From NCBI RefSeq assembly GCF_002414005.1, contig NZ_DHYG01000003.1, positions 1-64,000 of the forward strand: a stretch of DNA of 64,000 nt. The letters are read 5' to 3'. The DNA comes from Psychrobacter sp. UBA5136 (GTDB lineage: Bacteria; Pseudomonadota; Gammaproteobacteria; Pseudomonadales; Moraxellaceae). The position numbers were made by a program, and so were the translations under genes. Shown here one piece after another: positions 39,743 through 49,403 of this stretch; position 1 is the first letter of the stretch, and the number at the start of each line of letters is the position of its first letter. The notes beneath the pieces were generated by a model. That model was not told the origin of the DNA and did not search any database. It worked only from the letters and a program-made list of their open reading frames with translations.

Positions 39743-39817
39743 TGGTAAAATTTAGCTGTTTTTAGCCATTTAGAAGTTCATCGATTGAATTGAGGACACG
39801 CTCTAGTTTGAGTCAAT

Positions 39818-39849
39818 AAAAAACGCCTTTTGAGAAAGGCGTTTTTTTA
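39818..39849. terminator. Bidirectional terminator between tamB and hemP
   Basis: AAAAAACGCCTTT and AAAGGCGTTTTTT pair around TGAG. It is shared by converging tamB and hemP. Confidence 0.92.
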
Positions 39850-39862
39850 TGAGGTTGGCAGT

Positions 39863-40027
39863 TTATTTGGTTAAAATTAGGCGGTTGTTACGCGTCAAGC
39901 GTAAGCGGTATTCTTCACCTTCGTGCTCGATACGGACCTCTTTAGTTAGCGCAAATAGGTGCTGTGACTGTAGAGTAGGCAAGCGATTTTCGCGGCAGTT
40001 TAAGTAACGAGAGATGACCATGCTCAT
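39863..40027 (-). CDS. hemP: HemP, small haem-uptake regulator
   Basis: 54-residue protein of the HemP family. The C-terminal half matches the family pattern, with VRIEHEGEEYRLRLTRNN followed by RLILTK. The start is placed at ATG 40027 (MSMVISRY) because AAGGAA lies just upstream; the longer frame to 40078 adds 17 residues without a site. HemP proteins act as positive regulators of haem-uptake genes under iron limitation in several proteobacteria, though often annotated simply as hemin uptake protein. A Fur-like box lies in its upstream region, which fits iron control. No haem receptor gene is adjacent. Confidence 0.88.
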   Translation of the reverse strand: MSMVISRYLNCRENRLPTLQSQHLFALTKEVRIEHEGEEYRLRLTRNNRLILTK

Positions 40028-40104
40028 AGTGAATTCCTTTTGGTAAAGTGGACAAAGCAGCGTAGTGGTTTTAAACATGTACGGGCTTAAAATAAGCTAT
40101 TAAC

Positions 40105-40123
40105 GATAATAATTGTCATTTAC
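40105..40123 (-). promoter_or_regulatory. Fur-like box upstream of hemP
   Basis: GATAATAATTGTCATTTAC compares with the 19-bp Fur consensus GATAATGATAATCATTATC at most positions of the first and third hexamers. It lies 78-96 bp upstream of the hemP start, suitable for iron-dependent repression. Confidence 0.65.
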
Positions 40124-40134
40124 ATTGATAGTTT

Positions 40135-40170
40135 TTGCAAGTCAATTTGCAAAATAAATTGCAATTATTA
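40135..40170. repeat. Three TTGCAA palindromes at 12-bp spacing
   Basis: TTGCAA starts at 40135, 40147 and 40159, giving three 12-bp units in the hemP-Nudix divergent spacer. It may be an operator array or another tandem duplication. Confidence 0.6.
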
Positions 40171-40263
40171 TGTAAACTTATATAAAGCTTTATTTATAAA
40201 GGCGGCAAAGCTATAGCCTAATTTATAACTCAAAACAGCAACTTATTGATAAAGGATACTCGA

Positions 40264-41409
40264 ATGCCCAGCCATTCAAACTCTTCGATTAACAACTCAT
40301 CAGATACAAACAAGGCAAGCACAAATGAAGCGGGCACGGATAAACCAGTGACCATCGTTAATGTCGCGGTGGCGGTTATTTATCATCAGGAGCAGTATTT
40401 ACTTGGATTTAGAAATGCCCTGCAACACCAAGGTAATCGTTACGAATTTGTGGGCGGTAAGATAGATAGCAGTGAAACTGCTCAGCAAGCACTGATACGT
40501 GAAGTCGCTGAAGAGACGGGCATTGATGTTGCCAGTAATACTGCCGTGAAGCTTGGTCGGCTGCATCATGACTATGGCGATAAGCAGGTTTGCTTGCAGG
40601 TGTACAAGGTGGCATTGACAGCAATGCAGTATGAGCAGCATAAAGATTGTGAGCAGGGATTAGAAGGACAAGCACTAACTTGGGTGGATAAATCAAAGCT
40701 GCTAGCGGGAGATTACGCGTTACCAGCCGCTAATAAGACCATTCTTGAATGGCTGCGCTTACCAGAGCAAATAGCCATCACCTATCCGTTAGCCCATTTT
40801 AGCGACGCGGCTCATCCAGCAGCAGCGTGGTTACAGTATCATGCGGCGCACTTGGCGTATAACGCGTGGGTTTATGTTCGATTAAAAGCCGTAGATGCAG
40901 AACATACCATCGAGCAGTTGCTGCGTTTACGACCAGATATCCATGCGATTGTGCCTGATGGGTTCCAATACAACGAAACAGATGAGATCATCATACATCA
41001 TCAAATTGTAGCGAAACATTTAACTCACACCGACCTGCTGCAAGGGTTAAGCACTCATTACAGCGATGATAAATCTTACTGCGGTACCTGTGCAAACTAT
41101 TCTACAAGCCATCCATTAATCGTAAGTTGTCACGACGCTGAAAGTATCGCTGCCGCTAATAAGCTGGCATACGCGCGTTTAGAGCAGCAATTACCACCCG
41201 TTATCGGTGTTTTTTTGTCGCCTGTTCTAGCCACTCAGAGCCATCCTGAAACGGCTGCGCTTGGTTGGCAAACTTGGGCAGAGCTTGCGACGTTAGCAGA
41301 TATGCCAGTGATTGGGTTAGGCGGCCTGTCACCGAAGATGAGTGAGCAAGTAGCGCAGTACGGCGGCGTAGCAGTTGCTGGGATTCGTCAGTTTTTTAGT
41401 AAAGTTTAG
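40264..41409 (+). CDS. Nudix hydrolase fused to a ThiE-like domain
   Basis: 381 residues from ATG 40264 (AAGGA upstream); a TTG at 40246 is less likely. The N-terminal domain carries a complete Nudix box, GGKIDSSETAQQALI then REVAEETGI, near residues 66-90, for hydrolysis of nucleoside diphosphate compounds (MutT type). The C-terminal half resembles thiamine phosphate synthase (ThiE), with MPVIGLGGLSPKMSEQ and GGVAVAGIRQF typical of the barrel end. Similar fusions occur in Pseudomonas and Acinetobacter. Whether the ThiE-like part is active is uncertain; an 8-oxo-dGTP cleaning role is inferred from the family. Confidence 0.85.
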   Translation: MPSHSNSSINNSSDTNKASTNEAGTDKPVTIVNVAVAVIYHQEQYLLGFRNALQHQGNRYEFVGGKIDSSETAQQALIREVAEETGIDVASNTAVKLGRLHHDYGDKQVCLQVYKVALTAMQYEQHKDCEQGLEGQALTWVDKSKLLAGDYALPAANKTILEWLRLPEQIAITYPLAHFSDAAHPAAAWLQYHAAHLAYNAWVYVRLKAVDAEHTIEQLLRLRPDIHAIVPDGFQYNETDEIIIHHQIVAKHLTHTDLLQGLSTHYSDDKSYCGTCANYSTSHPLIVSCHDAESIAAANKLAYARLEQQLPPVIGVFLSPVLATQSHPETAALGWQTWAELATLADMPVIGLGGLSPKMSEQVAQYGGVAVAGIRQFFSKV

Positions 41410-41950
41410 GATGACTTTTTTATTATGACAGAGGCGTTTTTAAGCCACCGTTAAACCAGAAGATAAGCCAAGAAATTGAAGAGCAGGACAAAGCTAAAAC
41501 CAGATGCGAAGCTACCTACCAGCATGATTTAGAGGATGACAAACCACTGATTTTAAATTTGTTTTTACACTCAGTAACGATGTATTCAACGTCGGCGATA
41601 AATATAGAATTACTTACAAACCGTTGCGTTTTCCTACATTGCGACACTGTTCTTAAAAGACCTTTGCCATTAATATAAATCTGCAAATTATTAAAGGGCG
41701 CTGAAACAGTTTGTTAAGGGCGATTTATCGAGAAATTATTTATCCAACCACTTCTTATCTATCGTTATGTTATTCATTGCAGCGCCATTTAAAAATTATA
41801 GTAAATATGGACTATTACAGTATTTAATTTTCAGTTATCCCTCTTTTATCTCTAAAGTGATTGTTGAGAATTATTTCATACTTAGTTAATCAATACAAAG
41901 CTTGATACATGAAGAATTTTTAACGTTCACTATTAATAAATGGTACTCCT
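41410..41950. other. 541-bp spacer with an unexplained open stretch
   Basis: No recognisable gene. Bases 41415-41678 on + stay open for 87 codons but have no start codon near the beginning and no family match I know; it may be a decayed gene or chance. The right part is very AT-rich and must contain the lipocalin promoter. Confidence 0.4.
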
Positions 41951-43219
41951 ATGAAAACCAATAAGTTACCTAAATCAGCATGGCCTGATTCGCAGGCAGC
42001 TGGTTCTCAATCAAAGCAGACTCGCCAGCCAAGTCAGCATTACCGCGATAAAGATTATTTCAATAAAAGTTATCTCAATACAGATAACGCATCGCAAACA
42101 AGTAATGCCAGTAATGACGCTAGCTATCACAATGACAGCGATAGCGCTAACGACGTGTCAGTAAACAATTTTGCGCCAGTTAAACCAGCAACAAACAACG
42201 AATTTGGCTATAAAAGCATTAAGAAAAGCATTCCTAAGGCGTCAGAGTCTGCATCGGTTAAGAAAAGCGATAATAACAATAAAGAAGACGCACAAAGCGC
42301 TCAAATATTACGCAGCAACGATTCACAAGGTAGCAGTTTACAAGGTAGCTGTTCACAAAATGGCCGTGGATACAAAAAAGCCCATCATTATCAAAAAGTG
42401 CAGAAGACGACGGATATCAACATTGATGATGCGCTAGATAGCTTAGTTAAAAGCCCTGTCACCTCTGAAGCTTTTGCTGCCTATGAAGCTGAAGACACAG
42501 GTCTAACAACAATACCAGAACGTGTATTTATGAATGGTCTCATCAAGCATACAGGTATTGCTTTGGCGATTATCATACCGCTGGCGGCGTTTTCAGCGTA
42601 TGCGGCAACGCCACCTAGCAACGCAGCGGCTAAAGCTGATGTGACGGCTAATGCGACCATGGATAAAACTACCACCGAGACTTTGTCTCTCAAGCCGAGT
42701 GCTATTATTCATAAATCTGCCAAAACCCCAACCACAGTCGATCGCGTTGATCTAAAAAAATACGCAGGCACTTGGTATGAAATAGGGCGTTTACCGATGT
42801 ATTTTCAGCGTAATTGTGCCAGTGATGTGACGGCAACTTATATTGAAAAAACTGATGGTTCAGGCATAAAGGTGATTAATGAGTGCAAAGCGCAAGACGG
42901 CTCAGCTATTACGGCTGAAGGGTTAGCGAAACCAACAGATGGCACTGGCAGTAAATTAAAGGTTACTTTTTTACCGTCGTGGATTCGCTGGGTGCCCGTC
43001 GGCCGTGCTGATTATTGGGTGCTTGCCCGTGACGCCGATTACAAAACAGCATTGGTAGGCACGCCGGATAAAGACTATTTATGGCTGCTGGCTCGCTCAC
43101 CAAATGTAAGCCAAGAAACTTATGCAAAATATCGTCAAATTGCACAAAATCAGGGCTATGATTTAAGAGAATTTAAGCTTACCCCGCAAAGCAATCAGAC
43201 GGTGAAGCTGGTGCCTTAA
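41951..43219 (+). CDS. Lipocalin-family protein with long disordered N-terminus
   Basis: 422 residues. The C-terminal domain (about 260-415) is a bacterial lipocalin of the Blc type, with GTWYEIGRLPMYFQRN, TATYIEK, DYWVLARD and YLWLLARSP; these proteins bind lipids at the envelope. Unlike Blc, which is a short lipoprotein, this one has about 193 residues of Ser/Asn/Lys-rich sequence before a hydrophobic segment (about 200-218, ending FSAYA-A), and no lipobox Cys. An internal ATG at 42530 would give a normal signal-peptide lipocalin of 229 residues, but it has no ribosome binding site. Function beyond lipid binding is not known. Confidence 0.82.
   Translation: MKTNKLPKSAWPDSQAAGSQSKQTRQPSQHYRDKDYFNKSYLNTDNASQTSNASNDASYHNDSDSANDVSVNNFAPVKPATNNEFGYKSIKKSIPKASESASVKKSDNNNKEDAQSAQILRSNDSQGSSLQGSCSQNGRGYKKAHHYQKVQKTTDINIDDALDSLVKSPVTSEAFAAYEAEDTGLTTIPERVFMNGLIKHTGIALAIIIPLAAFSAYAATPPSNAAAKADVTANATMDKTTTETLSLKPSAIIHKSAKTPTTVDRVDLKKYAGTWYEIGRLPMYFQRNCASDVTATYIEKTDGSGIKVINECKAQDGSAITAEGLAKPTDGTGSKLKVTFLPSWIRWVPVGRADYWVLARDADYKTALVGTPDKDYLWLLARSPNVSQETYAKYRQIAQNQGYDLREFKLTPQSNQTVKLVP
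42322..42366 (+). repeat. 15-bp tandem repeat in the lipocalin gene
   Basis: TTCACAAGGTAGCAG, TTTACAAGGTAGCTG and TTCACAAAATGGCCG, in frame within the disordered region. Confidence 0.75.
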
Positions 43220-43289
43220 GGATGTCGTAGCCGTATAAGTGTTTTATATTTAACATATTTTTAGACAGGTTTTAGACAATTAAAAGTGG

Positions 43290-43320
43290 GTTAGCTGTAT
43301 AAGCTGACTTTATTTTTATT
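43290..43320 (+). terminator. Terminator after the lipocalin gene
   Basis: GTTAGCT and AGCTGAC (one U-G pair) around GTATA, followed by TTTATTTTTATT. Confidence 0.6.
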
Positions 43321-43419
43321 AAGCAACTTATAAAGCCATAAAAAATGTCATAAGTTCGACAAATTTGGTTATCACTAGCAAAATAGGGCGTTTTAGGCTA
43401 AAATCTCCCTTATCTAAAT

Positions 43420-43464
43420 ACTGCGACGATAAAAACTGTGACGATAACCACTGCTGTAATAGCC
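43420..43464 (+). repeat. Three imperfect 15-bp units upstream of the GAPDH gene
   Basis: ACTGCGACGATAAAA, ACTGTGACGATAACC and ACTGCTGTAATAGCC are contiguous, about 100 bp before the start. Confidence 0.65.
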
Positions 43465-43566
43465 GAGCGTTATCGTTTTAAAATCGTTATCTAAATTAAT
43501 GATGACCTATCTATATTGCTTTCTACTTTACTGATTACCTAATTACTGACCAGAAGGATGTTTCTC

Positions 43567-45003
43567 GTGAGCAACGCTGATACCTTACGCCAATTACATC
43601 AAGACCACTTGAGCAATTATAACCAACAAGAGCAACAAGCCATTGAGCTCATGGGGCTATTAAACAAGCTTTATAACGAGCAAGATGTGCAAGTGACCTT
43701 GTTTGGCGATGCGCTAAATACGACGTCTGTCGGTCAGATATTGGCCTTGCATCAAAAAGCAGCGCTACGTAATAAAGATGCTAAATCTATCGATATCGCG
43801 GATACCTTAGCGATGGTTAAGGTGCTTGCTGACAATAAAGATATCCAAGCAGCGCGAATCGATGTTGGTCAGCTAATTGCCAATGACAGTGATTTGCAAA
43901 CGGCTTTGCAGTCTATTAATCATGATAAAGGCACTGCTAATGGCGCGTCTGATGTCGTGCTATATGGCTTTGGCCGTATTGGTCGTATTTTAACGCGTCT
44001 GTTGTTATCTCAAGCGTCAAGTGCCAAAGGCCTACAATTAAAAGCCATTGTTGTCCGTCCGGCAAAAGCAGGCGATTTGGCTAAGCGTGCCTCATTGCTT
44101 GAGCGTGACTCAATCCATGGTGGCTTCGCTGGCGGGGTGGTGGTTGATAATGAAAATAACGGTTTGATTGTTAATGGCCGCTTTGTGCAGGTTATTTACG
44201 CCAAAGACCCAAGTGAGATTGATTATACTGCTTATGGCATCAATGATGCGCTGGTGATTGATAATACGGGTATTTGGAAAGATGAAGATGGTCTTGGCAA
44301 GCACTTACAATCAACTGGCGTGAAAAAGGTACTGCTAACAGCTCCTGCTGGCGGCGATATCAAAAACGTCGTCTATGGCGTAAATAACGATACCGTTGGC
44401 GATGACACTATCGTCAGTGCAGCGAGCTGTACGACTAACGCCATTACGCCAACGCTCAAAGTATTGAATGATGAGTACGGCATTGAAAACGGTCACGTCG
44501 AAACCATTCACTCGTTCACCAACGATCAAAACTTAATTGACAATTATCACAAATCAGATCGCCGCGGTCGCAGTGCGGTACTTAACATGGTTATCACCAG
44601 CACGGGTGCGGCAAAAGCGGTTGGTAAAGCATTACCAGAGCTTAGCGGTAAATTAACCGGTAATGCTATCCGTGTGCCAACGCCAAACGTTAGCCTTGCG
44701 ATTTTAAACTTAAATCTAAAAACCGCGCCAGAGAGTGCAGACGCGTTAAATGAGTTTATGCGTAAAGTGTCTAATAGCAGTCAGTGGCAAACGCAAATTG
44801 CTTATACCGACTCTACCGAGGCGGTATCGACTGACTTTGTTGGTGATACGCATGTCGGTATTGTTGACGCGCAAGCGACGATTTTGACAGACAATCATGC
44901 TATCGTTTATATTTGGTATGATAACGAAGTCGGCTATAGCACTCAGGTACTACGCTTGGCAACGCAAATGGCTGGTATCAGCTACGCGCAAATCCCAGCG
45001 TAA
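43567..45003 (+). CDS. Long-form glyceraldehyde-3-phosphate dehydrogenase
   Basis: 478 residues from GTG 43567, chosen because AGAAGGA is 8 bp upstream; an ATG at 43558 would overlap that site. The classical GAPDH core begins near residue 130 with the NAD-binding GFGRIGR (about 134-140) and carries the catalytic Cys near 288 in ASCTTNAITP plus HSFTNDQNL. The first 130 residues, helical by appearance, are absent from the usual 335-residue GapA. A similarly long paralogue exists in pseudomonads and Acinetobacter, where the direction (glycolysis or gluconeogenesis) is not obvious from sequence. It is a stand-alone gene, not next to pgk or tkt. Confidence 0.92.
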   Translation: MSNADTLRQLHQDHLSNYNQQEQQAIELMGLLNKLYNEQDVQVTLFGDALNTTSVGQILALHQKAALRNKDAKSIDIADTLAMVKVLADNKDIQAARIDVGQLIANDSDLQTALQSINHDKGTANGASDVVLYGFGRIGRILTRLLLSQASSAKGLQLKAIVVRPAKAGDLAKRASLLERDSIHGGFAGGVVVDNENNGLIVNGRFVQVIYAKDPSEIDYTAYGINDALVIDNTGIWKDEDGLGKHLQSTGVKKVLLTAPAGGDIKNVVYGVNNDTVGDDTIVSAASCTTNAITPTLKVLNDEYGIENGHVETIHSFTNDQNLIDNYHKSDRRGRSAVLNMVITSTGAAKAVGKALPELSGKLTGNAIRVPTPNVSLAILNLNLKTAPESADALNEFMRKVSNSSQWQTQIAYTDSTEAVSTDFVGDTHVGIVDAQATILTDNHAIVYIWYDNEVGYSTQVLRLATQMAGISYAQIPA

Positions 45004-45123
45004 AAATTTGCACAGCTGCTGTTTTTGCTATTTCTATTTAGCTAAAATGCTAAGGAAAAATAGCTATCCAGCAGTAAGTTTTATCCTAGATAAATCGGTG
45101 TCAATTATTAAAGATAGTATTCA

Positions 45124-45159
45124 AACACCCGATAGTCCGAATGGTTATCGGGTGTTGTT
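45124..45159 (+). terminator. Terminator candidate after the GAPDH gene
   Basis: AACACCCGATA (45124-45134) and TATCGGGTGTT (45146-45156) form an 11-bp perfect stem with an 11-nt loop. The following GTTGTCAT is only weakly U-rich. Confidence 0.6.
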
Positions 45160-45309
45160 GTCATAATAAAGGCTAAGCGTGCTATTGCATGCTAGCAGCA
45201 CAATTTTTAAAAAATTTTTTATAGTTATTAAGTTTTTTATAACTACCCAAACATATAGCTACCATCTAAAATACAGTCGCCGACTGTAAGCTGATAATCA
45301 AGATGGTAA

Positions 45310-46527
<1,218 letters not shown>

Positions 46528-46653
46528 GTATCGCTAAGGTTAAATAGGCCCAAGGCTAAATCAACAAGCGTTTATTTTTCGTTTTTTACATAGGTGGGCG
46601 TACAGTTTTAATATAATCCACGTAATTCATTTACCCTAGCAACAGGAGTTTAT

Positions 46654-47826
46654 ATGGCAGTTGACATAGAGAACACGACAGAAGAAGCAAGGTTTGTTAA
46701 GCAAGCTCGCAACTTTGATATTCGGCGCGTTATTGTCAAGATTGGCTCATCGTTATTAACCAATAATGGACGAGGGCTCGATCGAACTGCCATTTACGAA
46801 TGGGCAAAGCAGATTGCAAAACTGCATAAGCAAGGCGTGGAAGTCTTACTAGTGTCATCAGGTGCCGTCGCTGAAGGCGTGGTACGCATGAATCTGGATG
46901 AGCGCCCAAGAAAACTGGCGGCGCTACAAGCCTGTGCGTCTATTGGCCAGATGGGCTTGATTGAAACTTGGTGGTCGGCATTGATTCAGCATGGTATTCA
47001 AAGCGCGCAGCTGCTACTGACCCATGATGATTTATCTAGCCGTAGTCGCTATTTGAACACGACGGGGGCGCTAACGCAATTGTTAGAGTGGCGCGTACTA
47101 CCAGTGATTAATGAAAACGATACCATCACCATTGACGAAATCAAATTCGGCGACAATGACACCTTAGGCGCAATGGCCGCGGCGATGGTTAATGCTGATT
47201 TGTACATTATCTTAACCGATCAAGAAGGGGTCTTTACCGACAATCCTCGCCATAATCCAAACGCCAAAATGATACGCCAAGAGCGGGCGATGGCCGACTA
47301 TTTATTTGATATTGCTGGCGATGGCGGCAAACTTGGTCGCGGTGGTATGCTCACCAAAATCCGTGCCGGTCGGCTTGCTGCTATGGGCGGCTGTCCGACG
47401 GTTATCGTCAGCGGCGCTATCGACGATGTCATTACGCGTGTGGTATCTGGTGAAGCTGTCGGTACGCTACTGACCACCAATGATGAAGATAAAATCATCG
47501 CTCGTAAACAGTGGCTAGCGGCGCATTTGCGTATGGCTGGCACGTTGATTGTCGATGCGGGCGCTGTAAAAGCGGTCGTCGAGCATCACAAGAGTTTATT
47601 GCCAGTCGGCGTCGTCGAAGTACGCGGTGATTTCGATGAAGGCGACGTGGTTGAGATTGTGCACCAAGACACGGGCGAGCGTATCGCGGTCGGTCAAGTG
47701 AATTTCTCATCGCGTGACGCTTGCCGTGTGGCTCGTGAGCGTACCGAGCAGTTTGATAGAATCCTTGGTAGTAAGGAGGAGCGTGTGGTTATGGTACACC
47801 GAGACAATTTGGCGCTGACAGCGTAG
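46654..47826 (+). CDS. proB: ProB, glutamate 5-kinase with PUA domain
   Basis: First step of proline synthesis, phosphorylating glutamate at the gamma carboxyl. 390 residues. The amino-acid kinase domain begins RRVIVKIGSSLLTN near residue 24 and contains VLLVSSGAVAEG and NENDTITIDEIKFGDND. A C-terminal PUA domain (about 290-375) is the usual second domain. AGGAG lies upstream of the ATG. proA is not in the window. The last codons and stop lie within a 19-bp tandem duplication. Confidence 0.97.
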   Translation: MAVDIENTTEEARFVKQARNFDIRRVIVKIGSSLLTNNGRGLDRTAIYEWAKQIAKLHKQGVEVLLVSSGAVAEGVVRMNLDERPRKLAALQACASIGQMGLIETWWSALIQHGIQSAQLLLTHDDLSSRSRYLNTTGALTQLLEWRVLPVINENDTITIDEIKFGDNDTLGAMAAAMVNADLYIILTDQEGVFTDNPRHNPNAKMIRQERAMADYLFDIAGDGGKLGRGGMLTKIRAGRLAAMGGCPTVIVSGAIDDVITRVVSGEAVGTLLTTNDEDKIIARKQWLAAHLRMAGTLIVDAGAVKAVVEHHKSLLPVGVVEVRGDFDEGDVVEIVHQDTGERIAVGQVNFSSRDACRVARERTEQFDRILGSKEERVVMVHRDNLALTA

Positions 47827-47846
47827 CTTGGCGTTAACAGCGTAGC
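47809..47846 (+). repeat. 19-bp tandem duplication across the proB stop codon
   Basis: TTGGCGCTGACAGCGTAGC is followed by TTGGCGTTAACAGCGTAGC, two differences. The TAG in the first copy is the proB stop. Confidence 0.8.
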
Positions 47847-47925
47847 CATTTTTGGCCTATTGAGAGGGCCATCGACTGAATGACGGTCATACCCTAGTAG
47901 GTGTTTTCAAAGCTTAATAGTAAAG

Positions 47926-48018
47926 GGCATTTAACATACAAAAGCAGCTATCGACTGACGATAGAGTTTTTAGAGTTAAATGCCGTTATCTATCGGTGAT
48001 AAGCGTTTATTATTTTTT
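47926..48018 (+). other. Structured RNA-like region between proB and hemE
   Basis: GGCATTTAAC (47926-47935) pairs perfectly with GTTAAATGCC (47975-47984) and encloses CTATCG/CGATAG (47948-47964). A TTATC/GATAA stem and a U-rich tract follow. It could be the proB terminator plus a hemE leader structure; the role is unknown. Confidence 0.5.
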
Positions 48019-48087
48019 TCTTTCACTTATTTTATCTAGCCCTGTTATTCATTTTATTTAATACAGGGCTGTTTTGGAGAGTTGTAC

Positions 48088-49224
48088 ATGAGTGCTTTAG
48101 ACAGTAACCATGCGCTTGAGCAGAACTTTGCGCCTTTAAAAAACGATAGATTGCTACGAGCACTCCGCTTTGAGCCCATAGATACGACGCCTGTGTGGAT
48201 GATGCGCCAAGCCGGCCGTTATTTACCAGAATATAAAGCCACGCGCGCTGAAGCTGGTGATTTTATGAGCCTGTGTAAAGATACCGCGCGTGCGACTGAA
48301 GTTACCTTGCAGCCGTTACGTCGTTTTGATTTAGACGCCGCCATCTTATTTAGTGATATTCTAACCATTCCTGATGCCATGGGGCTTGGGTTGTATTTTG
48401 AAACGGGTGAAGGCCCGAAGTTTAAACATCCGATTCGTACGCAAGCGGATTTAGACAGATTGCCAGTGCTGGATGTTAATGATTCGCTTGATTATGTCAT
48501 GCGGGCGGTGACAAGTATCCGTAAAGCGCTAAACGGACAAGTGCCATTGTTTGGTTTTTCTGGTAGTCCTTGGACGCTAGCAACCTATATGATTGAGGGC
48601 GGTAGCTCAAAAGATTATCGCTATACCAAAGGATTTTTATACAGCAATCCTGATTTTTTACATCAATTATTAGACAAACTAGCAAGAGCGGTGATTGATT
48701 ATTTGGATGCGCAAGTGGTTGCTGGGGCGCAAATCTTACAGATATTTGATAGCTGGGGCGGCGCCCTTGGCCATCGTCAATTTGTCGATTTCTCGCATGC
48801 CTATAATAAGCGCATTGTCGCTGAGCTAAAAGTGCGCCATCCCGATATACCCGTCGTACTATTTACCAAAGGCGGCGGAATTTGGCTTGACGTGCAAGCC
48901 GATAGCGAGGCCGATGCTTTGGGTCTAGACTGGACGATGCCAATTAACCGTGCTCGTCAAGTGCTGACGGAAAGTCAGCGTCAATTGACCAAACAACATA
49001 AAAAACTACAAAGCAGCAAGGCCATTCAGGGTAACCTAGACCCCGCGACTTTATACGGCTCGCCTGCAACCATCCGTGCTGAAGTCAATGCCATGCTCGA
49101 TAGCGCGTACGCCAGTGGCGAAAAAACGGGCTATGTGGCAAACTTAGGTCATGGTATTACCCAGTGGGTCGACCCTGAAAATGCCAAAGTATTTATCGAT
49201 GCGGTGCATGACTATAAAATTTAA
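48088..49224 (+). CDS. hemE: HemE, uroporphyrinogen decarboxylase
   Basis: Decarboxylates the four acetate side chains of uroporphyrinogen III to give coproporphyrinogen III in haem synthesis. 378 residues from ATG 48088 (GGAGA upstream; an in-frame TTG two codons earlier is unlikely). The signature [12 protein letters not shown] lies near residue 40 and [12 protein letters not shown] follows with the substrate Asp. [18 protein letters not shown] is the second signature. The gene order proB-hemE-argC appears here with separate spacers rather than as a tight operon. Confidence 0.97.
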   Translation: MSALDSNHALEQNFAPLKNDRLLRALRFEPIDTTPVWMMRQAGRYLPEYKATRAEAGDFMSLCKDTARATEVTLQPLRRFDLDAAILFSDILTIPDAMGLGLYFETGEGPKFKHPIRTQADLDRLPVLDVNDSLDYVMRAVTSIRKALNGQVPLFGFSGSPWTLATYMIEGGSSKDYRYTKGFLYSNPDFLHQLLDKLARAVIDYLDAQVVAGAQILQIFDSWGGALGHRQFVDFSHAYNKRIVAELKVRHPDIPVVLFTKGGGIWLDVQADSEADALGLDWTMPINRARQVLTESQRQLTKQHKKLQSSKAIQGNLDPATLYGSPATIRAEVNAMLDSAYASGEKTGYVANLGHGITQWVDPENAKVFIDAVHDYKI

Positions 49225-49252
49225 GTCATAAATTTAAGTTATAAAATTTAAC
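49219..49252 (+). repeat. 13-14 bp tandem units across the hemE stop codon
   Basis: ATTTAAGTCATAA, ATTTAAGTTATAAA and a partial ATTTAAC. The first copy includes the TAA stop of hemE. Confidence 0.6.
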
Positions 49253-49310
49253 ACCGCTAACCATTAAATGAGCGAGCGTTTAACAGTGCTAGTAATAGCG
49301 CTCATATTTA

Positions 49311-49353
49311 GCAGCTAATAAGGTTTAATGTTAACTTTAGACCTTATGGCTGC
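49311..49353 (+). promoter_or_regulatory. Long hairpin in the argC leader
   Basis: GCAGC pairs with GCTGC, and ATAAGGTTTAA pairs with TTTAGACCTTAT (one U-G), around a short loop. No U tract follows, so it is not a normal terminator. It lies 51 bp before argC and may affect its expression. Confidence 0.5.
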
Positions 49354-49403
49354 CTAGATTAGCTATCAAGATTTTTATGCATTAAGAGAAAAAAGGATAT
49401 CTT

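Noticed and set aside
41415..41678. Open stretch of 87 codons before the lipocalin gene
   Set aside because: No start codon near its beginning, no recognisable family; possibly a decayed gene, but unsupported.
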